64,000 bases of DNA from the NCBI RefSeq assembly GCF_027497495.1, contig NZ_CP114205.1, forward strand, positions 5,270,001 through 5,334,000, written 5' to 3'. How positions within the stretch are numbered: the stretch's first letter is position 1; the number at the start of each line of letters is the position of its first letter. Of the stretch, positions 32,539 to 41,036 are shown piece after piece. A program made the translations under genes and the position numbers. Source of the DNA: Streptomyces tubercidicus (GTDB taxonomy: Bacteria > Actinomycetota > Actinomycetes > Streptomycetales > Streptomycetaceae). The notes below the pieces were generated by a model that saw only the letters and a program-made list of their open reading frames with translations, was not told where the DNA came from and did no database searches.

Positions 32539-32552
32539 CGTCGACCCCTCAC

Positions 32553-32569
32553 CCTTGACTGAGTCAAGG
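32553..32569. promoter_or_regulatory. MarR-type operator
   Basis: CCTTGACT (32553-32560) and AGTCAAGG (32562-32569) form a perfect 8-bp inverted repeat with a one-base spacer, 14 nt before the MarR-GNAT start. The shape equals the MarR site at 9362-9378 but the sequence differs. Confidence 0.75.
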
Positions 32570-32729
32570 ATAGCGTTCGAGGCCGGTCCGCGCACCGGCC
32601 TTTCCGCGCCCTGTTGATGACCTCCCGCGCGGGCTAGCGTCGTCGCCGGAAAACGTGCTCACCGCAAGCGAACCCGCACCTGCCGCAAGAGATTCCTCAT
32701 CTGCCGCGAGCGAGAGAGGCTGCCGGGCC

Positions 32730-33881
32730 GTGACAGACACGACCGTACGTATCGCCATGAACGGTGTGACCGGGCGCATGGGACACCGCCAGCATCTGGT
32801 CCGCTCCGTCCTCGCCCTGCGCGACCAGGGCGGACTGGAACTCGCCGACGGGACACGGATCCGGCCCGAGCCCGTGCTCGTCGGCCGCTCCGCCCGCAAG
32901 CTGCGGACCCTGGCCGAACGCCACGGTGTGGAGCACTGGAGCTGCGACCTCGACGCGGTACTGGGCGACGACACCATCGGCATTTACTTCGACGCCCAGA
33001 TCACTGCTGCCCGCGAGGAGGCGGTACGGAAGGCGATCGCCGCCGGAAAGCATCTGTACGTCGAGAAGCCCACCGCGGGCACGCTCGCCGGTGCCCTGAA
33101 GCTGGCCCGGCTGGCCCAGGAGGCGGGCGTCAAGAACGGTGTCGTCCAGGACAAGCTCTTCCTGCCCGGCCTCCGCAAGCTCCGCCGCCTCGTCGACAGC
33201 GGTTTCTTCGGCCGCATCCTCTCCGTACGGGGCGAGTTCGGCTACTGGGTCTTCGAAGGGGACAGCCAGCCGGCGCAGCGGCCCTCCTGGAACTACCGCG
33301 CGGAGGACGGCGGCGGTATCGCGGCCGATATGTTCCCGCACTGGGAGTACGTCCTGCACGAACTCTTCGGGCCGGTCCGCAGCGTCCATGCCCACCTCAC
33401 CACCCATCTCCCGCGCCGCTGGGACGAATCGGGTGCCCCGTACGACGCCACCGCCGACGACGCCGCCTACGGGATCTTCGAACTGGCCGGCGGCATCGTC
33501 GCCCAGATCAACTCTTCCTGGGCGGTCCGGGTGCACCGCGACGAACTCGTGGAGTTCCAGGTGGACGGCACCGAAGGATCGGCCGTCGCCGGGCTGCGCC
33601 ACTGCCGCTTCCAGCACCGCGCCGGCACCCCCAGGCCCGTATGGAACCCCGATGTCCCGGCGTCCGAGCCGTTCCGGGCGCAGTGGCAGGAGGTCCCCGA
33701 CAACGCCGACTTCGACAACGGGTTCAAGGTGCAGTGGGAGCTGTTCCTCCGGCATGTCGTACGCGACGAGCCCTGGCGCTGGGACCTGGCGGCGGGCGCC
33801 CGCGGCGTCCAGCTCGCCGAACTGGGGCGCCGGTCCTCGGCGGAGGGCCGCCGCCTGGACGTACCGGAGCTGAACCGGTGA
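32730..33881 (+). CDS. Gfo/Idh/MocA family oxidoreductase
   Basis: A 383-residue NAD(P)-dependent oxidoreductase. It begins 'TDTTVRIAMNGVTGRMGHRQHLVRS', a Rossmann start with GxxGRMG, and has 'HLYVEKPTAGTLAGA', where the EKP lysine is catalytic. 'GGGIAADMFPHWEYVLHELFGPV' is the C-terminal domain block holding the catalytic His. GTG 32730 is chosen because the fold starts there and GAGAGG lies 11 nt upstream. The frame is open further upstream. Its stop overlaps the DUF993 gene by 4 nt. It probably oxidises a sugar or cyclitol as the first step of a pathway shared with the next two genes. Confidence 0.9.
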   Translation: MTDTTVRIAMNGVTGRMGHRQHLVRSVLALRDQGGLELADGTRIRPEPVLVGRSARKLRTLAERHGVEHWSCDLDAVLGDDTIGIYFDAQITAAREEAVRKAIAAGKHLYVEKPTAGTLAGALKLARLAQEAGVKNGVVQDKLFLPGLRKLRRLVDSGFFGRILSVRGEFGYWVFEGDSQPAQRPSWNYRAEDGGGIAADMFPHWEYVLHELFGPVRSVHAHLTTHLPRRWDESGAPYDATADDAAYGIFELAGGIVAQINSSWAVRVHRDELVEFQVDGTEGSAVAGLRHCRFQHRAGTPRPVWNPDVPASEPFRAQWQEVPDNADFDNGFKVQWELFLRHVVRDEPWRWDLAAGARGVQLAELGRRSSAEGRRLDVPELNR

Positions 33882-35041
33882 ACGCCCCGGCGCCCCCGCC
33901 CTCGTCCGCGCCCCCGCCGTCCTCGGCGCCGGACCCGGTTTCCCGGCCCGCCCCCGCCCCGCCCCCCTTGCGCTCTCGCACGGTCTTCGCCGCCGCCCAT
34001 GTGGTCGCCGATCCGCGCGCCGACACCGGCCCGGACGGCCCGGCCGCCGTCGACTGGGACGCCACCCTCGCCTTCCGGCACCATCTGTGGTCGCACGGCC
34101 TGGGCGTGGCCGAGGCGATGGACACCGCGCAGCGCGGTGCGGGCCTGGACTGGGGCGCCGCCACCGAGCTGATCCGGCGCTCCGCCGCCGAGGCGCGGAC
34201 GGTCGGCGGGCTGCTCGCCTGCGGCGCCGGAACTGACCAACTCTCCGCCCACAACGCCTCCTTGGCCGACATCCGGGACGCATACGAAGAACAGCTCGAC
34301 ACCGTCGAGGCGGCCGGTGCCCGGCCCGTCCTGATGGCGTCCCGTCAGCTCGCCGCGGCCGCCACCGGCCCGGAGGACTACCGGGAGGTCTACGGCCACC
34401 TGCTGCGCCAGACCACCCGCCCCGCGATCCTGCACTGGCTCGGCCCGATGTTCGACCCGGCGCTGGCGGGCTACTGGGGCAGCGCGGACCCCGACGCCGC
34501 CACCGAGACGCTGCTCGCGCTCGTCGCCGACCACCCCGGCAAGGTGGACGGCGTCAAGATCTCCCTGCTGGACCCCGCCCGGGAGGTACGGCTGCGCCGT
34601 AGGCTGCCGCCCGCCGTGCGCTGCTACACAGGCGACGACTTCCACTACCCGGAGCTGATCGCGGGCGACGGCCACGGCTTCAGCGACGCCCTGCTGGGCG
34701 TCTTCGACCCGCTCGCCCCGCTGGCCGCCGCGGCCGTACGCCGCCTCGACACCGGGGACACCGCCGGATTCCGGGCGGCCCTGGACCCCACCGTCGCGCT
34801 CGCCCGGCACCTGTTCGCGGCACCCACCCGCCACTACAAGACCGGGGTGGTGCTGCTGGCCTGGCTGGCGGGCCACCAGCCGCACTTCACCATGGTCGGC
34901 GGTCTGCAGTCGGCCCGTTCGCTGCCGCATCTGCGCCGCGCCCACGAACTGGCCGACGCGCTCGGCCTGTTCCCGGACCCGGACCTCGCCGCCCACCGGA
35001 TGCGCAGCCTGCTCACGGTGTACGGAGCGGAGGACACATGA
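33878..35041 (+). CDS. DUF993 family protein (aldolase-like TIM barrel)
   Basis: A 387-residue protein coupled by GTGA overlap to the oxidoreductase gene and by ATGA overlap to the next gene. A Pro/Ala/Ser-rich N-terminal arm (about 30 residues) precedes 'RTVFAAAHVVADPRADT', which marks the start of the DUF993 domain. 'PAILHWLGPMFDPALAGYWGS', 'GKVDGVKISLLDPAREV' (a Lys placed as in Schiff-base aldolases) and 'RCYTGDDFHYPELIAGDGHGFSDALLGVFDP' suggest a dihydrodipicolinate-synthase-like barrel. I recall DUF993 as uncharacterised but regularly paired with Gfo/Idh and TIM-barrel isomerase genes. An aldol cleavage role is inferred. Confidence 0.85.
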   Translation: MNAPAPPPSSAPPPSSAPDPVSRPAPAPPPLRSRTVFAAAHVVADPRADTGPDGPAAVDWDATLAFRHHLWSHGLGVAEAMDTAQRGAGLDWGAATELIRRSAAEARTVGGLLACGAGTDQLSAHNASLADIRDAYEEQLDTVEAAGARPVLMASRQLAAAATGPEDYREVYGHLLRQTTRPAILHWLGPMFDPALAGYWGSADPDAATETLLALVADHPGKVDGVKISLLDPAREVRLRRRLPPAVRCYTGDDFHYPELIAGDGHGFSDALLGVFDPLAPLAAAAVRRLDTGDTAGFRAALDPTVALARHLFAAPTRHYKTGVVLLAWLAGHQPHFTMVGGLQSARSLPHLRRAHELADALGLFPDPDLAAHRMRSLLTVYGAEDT

Positions 35042-35952
35042 GCCTCGGCACCCCCTCGCTCCTCGACCGTCTCAGCCTCAACCAGCAGACCATCCGCCAG
35101 TGGTCGCTGCCCGAACTGGCCGACGGCTGCGCACGGGCCGGCGTACGGGGCGTGGGCCTGTGGCGCGCACCCGTGCGGCAGTACGGGGTGCCCGCGGCCA
35201 CCCGGCTGATACGGGACGCCGGGCTGCGGGTCACCAGCCTGTGCCGGGGCGGGTTCTTCACCGCCCTGGACCCGGGCGAGCGGGCCGCGGCCCTGGACGA
35301 CAACCGGGCAGCCCTCGACGAGGCCGCCGCCCTCGGGACGGACACCCTGGTCCTGGTCTCCGGCGGACTGCCGCCCGGCAGCCGGGATCTGGCCGGTGCC
35401 CGGGAGCGCATCGCGGACGCGCTGGGCGAGTTGGCGCCGTACGCCGCGGAGCGGGGCGTACGGCTGGCGCTCGAACCGCTGCACCCCATGTACGCGGCGG
35501 ACCGCTGCGTGGTCTCCACGCTCGCGCAGGCCCTGGACCTCGCCGAGCGGTTCCCCGCCGACCGGGTGGGGGTGGTCGTGGACACCTACCACCTGTGGTG
35601 GGACGACACGGCCGGCACCCAGATCGGACGTGCGGGCGGCAGCGGTGGCGCGGGCAGCACCGAAGGAGCGTCCGGCACGGATGGAGCGTCCGGCACCGAC
35701 GGAGCGGCCGCTTCCCGGATCGCCGCCTTCCAGCTCGCCGACTGGGTCACCCCGTTGCCCGAAGGCGTCCTGCTGGGGCGCGGCCAGCTCGGGGACGGCT
35801 CGGTGGATCTGCGGTGGTTCCGGGAGCGGGTCGAGACGGCCGGCTACCGGGGGCCGGTCGAGGTGGAGATCTTCAACCCGGCGCTGTGGGCACGGGACGG
35901 CGCCGAGGTCCTGGCCGAGGTCGTACAGCGCTTCCGGACGCACGTCGGATGA
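35038..35952 (+). CDS. Sugar phosphate isomerase/epimerase family protein
   Basis: A 304-residue xylose-isomerase-like TIM barrel. 'LSLNQQTIRQWSLPELADGCARAGVRGVGLWR' is a typical first strand and helix. 'GVRLALEPLHPMY' and 'GVVVDTYHLWWDD' hold metal-ligand Glu, Asp and His, and 'GPVEVEIFNPALWARDG' ends the barrel. A Gly/Ser/Thr-rich insert (about residues 200-225, with 'GASGTDGASGTDG') follows the sixth strand. It closes a three-gene operon with Gfo/Idh and DUF993, giving an oxidise, isomerise and cleave logic. The actual sugar is unknown. Confidence 0.87.
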   Translation: MSLGTPSLLDRLSLNQQTIRQWSLPELADGCARAGVRGVGLWRAPVRQYGVPAATRLIRDAGLRVTSLCRGGFFTALDPGERAAALDDNRAALDEAAALGTDTLVLVSGGLPPGSRDLAGARERIADALGELAPYAAERGVRLALEPLHPMYAADRCVVSTLAQALDLAERFPADRVGVVVDTYHLWWDDTAGTQIGRAGGSGGAGSTEGASGTDGASGTDGAAASRIAAFQLADWVTPLPEGVLLGRGQLGDGSVDLRWFRERVETAGYRGPVEVEIFNPALWARDGAEVLAEVVQRFRTHVG

Positions 35953-36092
35953 GCGGCGGAACGGCACTTCGTCCGCCCGTGAAATAACCCCCCGGAGGTG
36001 TGCAACCGTTGACCGCCCACAACGGTCATAGCTGACGCTGGTCCCGAAATGGGGAGGGGTCCGGGGGGATCCGGGACCGGCATGGAGGGGGA

Positions 36093-36127
36093 ATCGAGGG
36101 GCCCGACCATCGGACGGGCCCCTCGAT
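36093..36127. terminator. Terminator after the Gfo/DUF993/isomerase operon
   Basis: ATCGAGGGGCCCG (36093-36105) and CGGGCCCCTCGAT (36115-36127) form a perfect 13-bp stem with a 9-nt loop. A second, weaker inverted repeat ACCGTTG/CAACGGT lies at 36005-36026. Nothing else is apparent in the 281-bp gap. Confidence 0.85.
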
Positions 36128-36233
36128 AGGAACGACGCCCCGGCCGGGCTCGGCGTCCGGCGTCCCGGCCCGGCGCCCTGGCGCGATCCACAGCCCCGAG
36201 CGCGCTGTCAGACCTCGGCGGTACCGTCGACGC

Positions 36234-38447
36234 ATGGTCAACACAGCCGTCGTCGAAGGGGTCCTGGAGCGGATCACCTACGCCAACGAGGAGAACGGCT
36301 ATACGGTCGCGCGGGTCGACACGGGCCGCGGCTCCGGCGATCTGCTGACCGTCGTCGGCGCGCTGCTCGGCGCGCAGCCGGGGGAGTCGCTGCGCATGGA
36401 GGGCCGCTGGGGCTCCCACCCGCAGTACGGCAAGCAGTTCACTGTTGAGAACTACACCACCGTCCTGCCCGCGACGATCCAGGGCATCCGCCGCTATCTG
36501 GGCTCGGGCCTCATCAAGGGCATCGGCCCGCGGATCGCGGACCGTATCGTCGAGCACTTCGGCACGGACACCCTCGACATCATCGAGGGCGAGCCCGGCC
36601 GCCTCGTCGAGGTACCGGGCCTGGGCCCCAAGCGGACGAAGCTGATCGGCGCCGCCTGGGAGGAGCAGAAGGCCATCAAGGAGGTCATGGTCTTCCTCCA
36701 GGGCGTCGGGGTGTCCACGTCCATCGCGGTGCGGATCTACAAGAAGTACGGCGACGCCGCCATCTCCGTCACCCGCAACGAGCCCTACCGCCTGGCCGCC
36801 GACGTCTGGGGCATCGGCTTCCTGACCGCCGACCGCATCGCCCAGTCCGTGGGCATTCCGCACGACAGCCCGGACCGGGTCAAGGCGGGCCTCCAGTACG
36901 CCCTGTCGCAGTCCACCGACCAGGGCCACTGCTTCCTCCCCGAGGAGCAACTGATCACCGACGCGGTGAAGTTGCTCCAGGTGGACACCGGCCTGGTCAT
37001 CGACTGCCTGGCCGAGCTGGCCGCCGACCCGGAGGGCGTGGTCCGCGAGAAGGTGCCGGGCGGTGCGGACGGTGCGCCGCCGGTCACCGCCGTCTATCTG
37101 GTGCCGTTCCACCGTGCCGAGATCTCTCTGGCCGGCCGGCTGACCCGGTTGCTGCGTACGGACGAGGATCGGATGCCGGCGTTCCGGGACGTCGACTGGG
37201 GCAGGGCGCTGGCCTGGCTGGCGCGGCGTACGGGCGCCGAGCTGGCCCCCGAGCAGCAGCAGGCGGTGCGGCTGGCGCTGACGGAGAAGGTCGCGGTGCT
37301 CACCGGCGGTCCGGGCTGCGGCAAGTCCTTCACGGTCCGCTCGGTGGTCGAGCTGGCGCGCGCCAAGAAGGCCACGGTGGTGCTGGCGGCGCCCACGGGC
37401 CGGGCGGCCAAGCGGCTCTCGGAGCTGACAGGGGCGGAGGCCTCCACGGTCCACCGCCTCCTGGAGCTCAAGCCGGGCGGGGACGCCGCCTATGACGCGG
37501 ACCGGCCGCTGGACGCCGATCTGGTGGTCGTCGACGAGGCGTCCATGCTGGATCTGCTGCTCGCGAACAAGCTGGTCAAGGCAGTACCGCCGGGCGCCCA
37601 TCTGCTCCTGGTCGGCGATGTCGACCAGCTGCCGTCGGTGGGCGCGGGCGAGGTGCTGCGCGACCTGCTCGACGGGTCCGGCCCAGTGCCGGCGGTCCGG
37701 CTGACCAGGATCTTCCGGCAGGCCCAGCAGTCCGGGGTGGTCACCAACGCCCACCGCATCAACTCCGGCACTCCGCCCCTGACGTCCGGAATGGCGGACT
37801 TCTTCCTGTTCGCCGAGGAGGACGCCGAAGCGGCCGCGCGGCTGACGGTGGATGTCGTGGCCCGCCGCATCCCGGCGAAGTTCGGCCTCGACCCGCGCCG
37901 GGACGTCCAGGTGCTCAGCCCGATGCACCGCGGCCCGGCCGGTGCGGGCGCCCTGAACGGGCTGCTTCAGCAGGCGGTCACCCCCGCCCGCCCCGATCTG
38001 CCCGAGCGCCGCTTCGGCGGCCGGGTCTTCCGTGTCGGCGACAAGGTCACCCAGATCAGGAACAATTATGAAAAGGGCTGTAATGGCGTCTTCAACGGCA
38101 CGGTCGGCGTGGTCACCGCACTGGACTGCGACGAGCAGCAACTGACCGTGCGCACGGACGAGGACGAGGAGGTTCCCTACGACTTCGACGAACTCGATGA
38201 ACTCGCCCACGCCTATGCCGTGACGATCCATCGTTCGCAGGGTAGTGAGTATCCAGCGGTGGTGATTCCGGTCACCACCAGTGCCTGGATGATGCTGCAG
38301 CGCAATCTGCTGTATACCGCAGTGACCCGGGCAAAGCGCTTGGTGGTGCTGGTCGGCTCCCGGAAAGCCCTGGGACAGGCCGTCCGCACGGTCTCCGCCG
38401 GTCGGCGGTGTACGGCGCTCGATCACCGGCTCGCCGGTGCGATGTGA
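36234..38447 (+). CDS. recD2: RecD2-like SF1B DNA helicase
   Basis: A 737-residue 5'-3' helicase. The N-terminal OB-like and helix-hairpin-helix region ('GIRRYLGSGLIKGIGPRIADRIVEHFG', 'LVEVPGLGPKRTKLI') is the RecD2 signature that separates it from RecBCD RecD. The motor has Walker A 'LTGGPGCGKSFTVRSVVEL' (about 358), 'VVVDEASMLDLLL' (Walker B, about 432) and 'LTRIFRQAQQSGVVTNAHRIN'. A UvrD-C-type end with 'AYAVTIHRSQGSEYPAVVIPV' follows. No strong ribosome-binding site precedes ATG 36234. It would act in replication-associated repair as a stand-alone enzyme. No recB or recC is nearby. Confidence 0.93.
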   Translation: MVNTAVVEGVLERITYANEENGYTVARVDTGRGSGDLLTVVGALLGAQPGESLRMEGRWGSHPQYGKQFTVENYTTVLPATIQGIRRYLGSGLIKGIGPRIADRIVEHFGTDTLDIIEGEPGRLVEVPGLGPKRTKLIGAAWEEQKAIKEVMVFLQGVGVSTSIAVRIYKKYGDAAISVTRNEPYRLAADVWGIGFLTADRIAQSVGIPHDSPDRVKAGLQYALSQSTDQGHCFLPEEQLITDAVKLLQVDTGLVIDCLAELAADPEGVVREKVPGGADGAPPVTAVYLVPFHRAEISLAGRLTRLLRTDEDRMPAFRDVDWGRALAWLARRTGAELAPEQQQAVRLALTEKVAVLTGGPGCGKSFTVRSVVELARAKKATVVLAAPTGRAAKRLSELTGAEASTVHRLLELKPGGDAAYDADRPLDADLVVVDEASMLDLLLANKLVKAVPPGAHLLLVGDVDQLPSVGAGEVLRDLLDGSGPVPAVRLTRIFRQAQQSGVVTNAHRINSGTPPLTSGMADFFLFAEEDAEAAARLTVDVVARRIPAKFGLDPRRDVQVLSPMHRGPAGAGALNGLLQQAVTPARPDLPERRFGGRVFRVGDKVTQIRNNYEKGCNGVFNGTVGVVTALDCDEQQLTVRTDEDEEVPYDFDELDELAHAYAVTIHRSQGSEYPAVVIPVTTSAWMMLQRNLLYTAVTRAKRLVVLVGSRKALGQAVRTVSAGRRCTALDHRLAGAM

Positions 38448-38489
38448 TGTCACCCCTCTTTCCTATTCGGGGCGAAGAGGGGCAGGATG

Positions 38490-38504
38490 GGCGCTCAGAC
38501 GGCA
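38490..38504. other. Short palindrome in the citrate synthase leader
   Basis: CGGCACT-G-AGTGCCG is a perfect 7-bp inverted repeat in the 176-bp gap between recD2 and the citrate synthase gene. It could be a weak terminator of recD2 or an operator of the citrate synthase promoter. Confidence 0.4.
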
Positions 38505-38623
38505 CTGAGTGCCGCAGACAGGCCCTATGGCCGACCCCGAGTGCACATCCAAGGCCCAAATGGGGGAAGGTATAGGCAGTCAGGGCACCTCGAAGAAGAG
38601 GCACAACGTCGGTGAGGGATGAC

Positions 38624-39913
38624 GTGAGCGACAACTCTGTAGTACTGCGTTACGGGGACGGCGAATACAGCTACCCGGTCGTCGACAGCACTGTTGGCGA
38701 CAAGGGCTTCGATATCTCGAAGCTGCGCGCCCAGACCGGTCTGGTGACCCTGGATTCCGGTTACGGCAACACCGCGGCGTATAAATCCGCGATCACCTAT
38801 CTCGACGGTGAGAACGGCATTCTTCGTTACCGCGGGTACCCGATCGAGCAGCTTGCAGAGCGCAGCACGTTCGTCGAGACCGCGTACCTCCTCATCAACG
38901 GCGAGCTGCCCACCGTCGATGAGCTGGCGAACTTCAAGCAGGACATCACCTACCACACCCTGCTGCACGAGGACGTCAAGCGCTTCTACGACGGCTTCCC
39001 CCGGGACGCCCACCCGATGGCGATGCTGTCCTCGGTGGTCAGCGCGCTGTCGACGTTCTACCAGGACAGCCACAACCCGTTCGATGAGCAGCAGCGCCAC
39101 ATCTCCACGATCCGCCTGCTGGCCAAGCTGCCCACGATCGCGGCCTACGCCTACAAGAAGTCGGTCGGCCACCCGGTCGTCTACCCGAGCAACGACCTCG
39201 GGTACGTCGAGAACTTCCTCCGGATGACCTTCTCGGTGCCCGCCGCGGGCTACGACCTCGACCCGGTCGTGGTCAGCGCCCTCGACAAGCTGCTGATCCT
39301 GCACGCGGACCACGAGCAGAACTGCTCCACGTCCACGGTCCGCCTGGTGGGCTCCTCGCAGGCGAACCTCTTCGCCTCGATCTCGGCCGGTATCAACGCC
39401 CTGTGGGGCCCCCTGCACGGCGGCGCCAACCAGTCCGTGCTGGAGATGCTGGAAGGCATTCAGCGCGACGGCGGCGACGTCGACTCCTTCATCCGCAAGG
39501 TGAAGAACAAGGAAGACGGCGTGAAGCTCATGGGCTTCGGGCACCGCGTCTACAAGAACTTCGACCCCCGGGCGAAGATCATCAAGGCGGCGGCGCACGA
39601 TGTCCTCTCCGCGCTCGGCAAGTCCGACGAGCTGCTGGACATCGCCCTGAAGCTGGAGGAGCACGCGCTGTCCGACGACTACTTCGTCGAGCGCAAGCTC
39701 TACCCCAACGTGGACTTCTACACCGGCCTGATCTACCGGGCCATGGGCTTCCCGACCGAGATGTTCACCGTGCTCTTCGCGCTCGGCCGGCTTCCCGGCT
39801 GGATCGCCCAGTGGCACGAGATGATCAAGGAGCCCGGCTCCCGCATCGGCCGCCCGCGGCAGATCTACACCGGTGTCGTCGAGCGCGACTTCGTGCCGGT
39901 CGAGGAGCGCTGA
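38624..39913 (+). CDS. gltA: Citrate synthase
   Basis: A 429-residue type II citrate synthase of the TCA cycle, condensing oxaloacetate and acetyl-CoA. 'TYLDGENGILRYRGYPIEQLAE', 'LHADHEQNCSTSTVRLVGSS' (active-site His), 'ALWGPLHGGANQSVLEML' (second His) and 'MGFGHRVYKNFDPRAKII' are intact, as is the C-terminal 'RIGRPRQIYTG'. GTG 38624 is chosen because GAGGGA lies 5 nt upstream and it gives 'MSDNSVVLRYGDGEY', the usual streptomycete start. A GTG twelve bases earlier is the alternative. It is a single-gene transcript ended by the stem-loop at 40011-40059. Confidence 0.96.
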   Translation: MSDNSVVLRYGDGEYSYPVVDSTVGDKGFDISKLRAQTGLVTLDSGYGNTAAYKSAITYLDGENGILRYRGYPIEQLAERSTFVETAYLLINGELPTVDELANFKQDITYHTLLHEDVKRFYDGFPRDAHPMAMLSSVVSALSTFYQDSHNPFDEQQRHISTIRLLAKLPTIAAYAYKKSVGHPVVYPSNDLGYVENFLRMTFSVPAAGYDLDPVVVSALDKLLILHADHEQNCSTSTVRLVGSSQANLFASISAGINALWGPLHGGANQSVLEMLEGIQRDGGDVDSFIRKVKNKEDGVKLMGFGHRVYKNFDPRAKIIKAAAHDVLSALGKSDELLDIALKLEEHALSDDYFVERKLYPNVDFYTGLIYRAMGFPTEMFTVLFALGRLPGWIAQWHEMIKEPGSRIGRPRQIYTGVVERDFVPVEER

Positions 39914-39936
39914 CCCCCGCTTCGAGGGCAGCCCGC

Positions 39937-40009
39937 GCGCACAAAAGAACGCACACGCGCACAAAAGAACGCGAACACGCAGCGCGGACATAAAGAAGCG
40001 GACATAAAG
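39937..40009. repeat. Short direct repeats downstream of gltA
   Basis: Two copies of CGCACAAAAGAACGC (from about 39938) are followed by two copies of GCGGACATAAAGAA (from about 39983), an A-rich island just before the gltA terminator. No gene. Confidence 0.75.
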
Positions 40010-40010
40010 A

Positions 40011-40059
40011 AAGCGCCCCGCCTCCGGATCCCCCCACGGGTCCAGAGCGCGGGGCGCTT
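40011..40059. terminator. gltA terminator
   Basis: AAGCGCCCCGC (40011-40021) pairs perfectly with GCGGGGCGCTT (40049-40059), forming the usual long streptomycete terminator stem with a loop of 27 nt. Confidence 0.85.
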
Positions 40060-40481
40060 CCCGTGTCCCGGTTGGATTCCCCCCACGGGATCCGTCCGGG
40101 CGTTCCGGGTTGCACCGCGATCTGCCGGGACGCGCACGTTCGGGAGGGCCGCTCAAAGCTCCCCGGGCACGTCGCCCCGGCCACGCGTAGCCGGGCACGA
40201 TCCCCCAAGACCAGCACGGCTGTTGCAGTGCAAGCCCCGCCGGGGTGCCTGCACTGCCCGGTTAGACTCACGACCCCCCTCAATGGTTACGTTCCCACGA
40301 GTGTGATCTGGGTCTCTTGCCATATAGGGGCGAATGCGGTCAAGGGCCTCGATTTGGAGATCGGGGCCGGTTGGTATGGGTGTTGTGCCAGTTGTAAGGG
40401 CGGTGTGAAATTTCGCCGCCGCCAGGCATGCGTGGCCGCGGCGCCGGGGTGCCCCATGGGGGTGGCGCCGCGGCGCCGGGA
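40060..40481. other. Structured intergenic region, possible ncRNA
   Basis: A 422-bp gap holds no convincing gene. Two stable inverted repeats are visible. GCAGTGCA (40225-40232) pairs with TGCACTGC (40250-40257), with further pairing inside. GGCCTCGAT (40345-40353) pairs with ATCGGGGCC (40360-40368), including one G-U pair. Between them is a lower-GC stretch with a CATATAGG hexamer-like element near 40320. This could be a small RNA gene or long 3' regions of the convergent genes. Confidence 0.35.
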
Positions 40482-40769
40482 TCAGGCGGACTGCCCCACG
40501 AGCTCATAGCCGGCCTCGTCGACGGCCGCGCGGACGGACTCCTCGTCCAGTGGGGCCTTCGAGGTGACGGTCACCAGGCCGGTCGCCGCGATCGCCTGCA
40601 CCGAGCTGACCCCGGCGAGCTCGCCGATCTCGGCCGAGACCGCACCCTCGCAGTGGCCACAGGTCATGCCGGTGACCCGGTAGGTGGTGGTCACCGCCCC
40701 GACCTCGACGTCGGTGCCGCCGGACTGGCGGGAGGCTTCCGGGGTGCAGCAGGAGCTGTTCTCGACCAT
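40482..40769 (-). CDS. copZ: Heavy-metal-associated domain protein, CopZ-like copper chaperone
   Basis: A 95-residue cytosolic metallochaperone. 'TTTYRVTGMTCGHCEGAVSAEIGEL' holds the metal-binding CxxC of the HMA fold, ending 'VDEAGYELVGQSA'. The first 25 residues add 'SSCCTPEASRQSG' with an extra Cys pair before the HMA fold. The ATG at 40769 has GGAGAG upstream. A CsoR-type palindrome lies 124 bp upstream (40893-40909), which supports copper control. No copper ATPase gene adjoins it here, unlike most copZ loci. Confidence 0.9.
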   Translation of the reverse strand: MVENSSCCTPEASRQSGGTDVEVGAVTTTYRVTGMTCGHCEGAVSAEIGELAGVSSVQAIAATGLVTVTSKAPLDEESVRAAVDEAGYELVGQSA

Positions 40770-40892
40770 GGGGACTCTCCTTGTGGTGCCGATGTGTTCC
40801 GTGTGGTGCATGTGTCGGAGCGCCGAAGTGTGCCCTGTGAGGCTCGGGCAACCGTCGCTTGCCCCGACTCTTGTCCCGACCTTAGGGACCTT

Positions 40893-40909
40893 ATACCCCT
40901 AGGGGGTAT
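40893..40909. promoter_or_regulatory. CsoR-type copper operator
   Basis: ATACCCC-TAG-GGGGTAT is a perfect 7-bp inverted repeat matching the known CsoR consensus (TACCCC/GGGGTA arms with a short spacer). It lies in the gap between the divergent copZ and DedA-family genes, 124 bp from copZ and 128 bp from the DedA start. Confidence 0.8.
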
Positions 40910-41036
40910 CAATCCAAGCCATGGACACACCACCCCACGCGTGCGCGGCGCGGCGGCCCCCCATCGCGTTGCCGTGCGTCCCACCACGCGTCAGCCTTGG
41001 GATACGGGCTCGGGGCGGATCCGAGGAGGCGGCCGT

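Noticed and set aside
35844..38453. Minus-strand open frame of 869 codons opposite recD2
   Set aside because: Antisense shadow of a complete RecD2-like helicase gene.
40063..40509. Plus-strand frame of 148 codons between gltA and copZ
   Set aside because: It starts inside the terminator region, overlaps copZ antisense and has random-like composition with many Cys and Arg.
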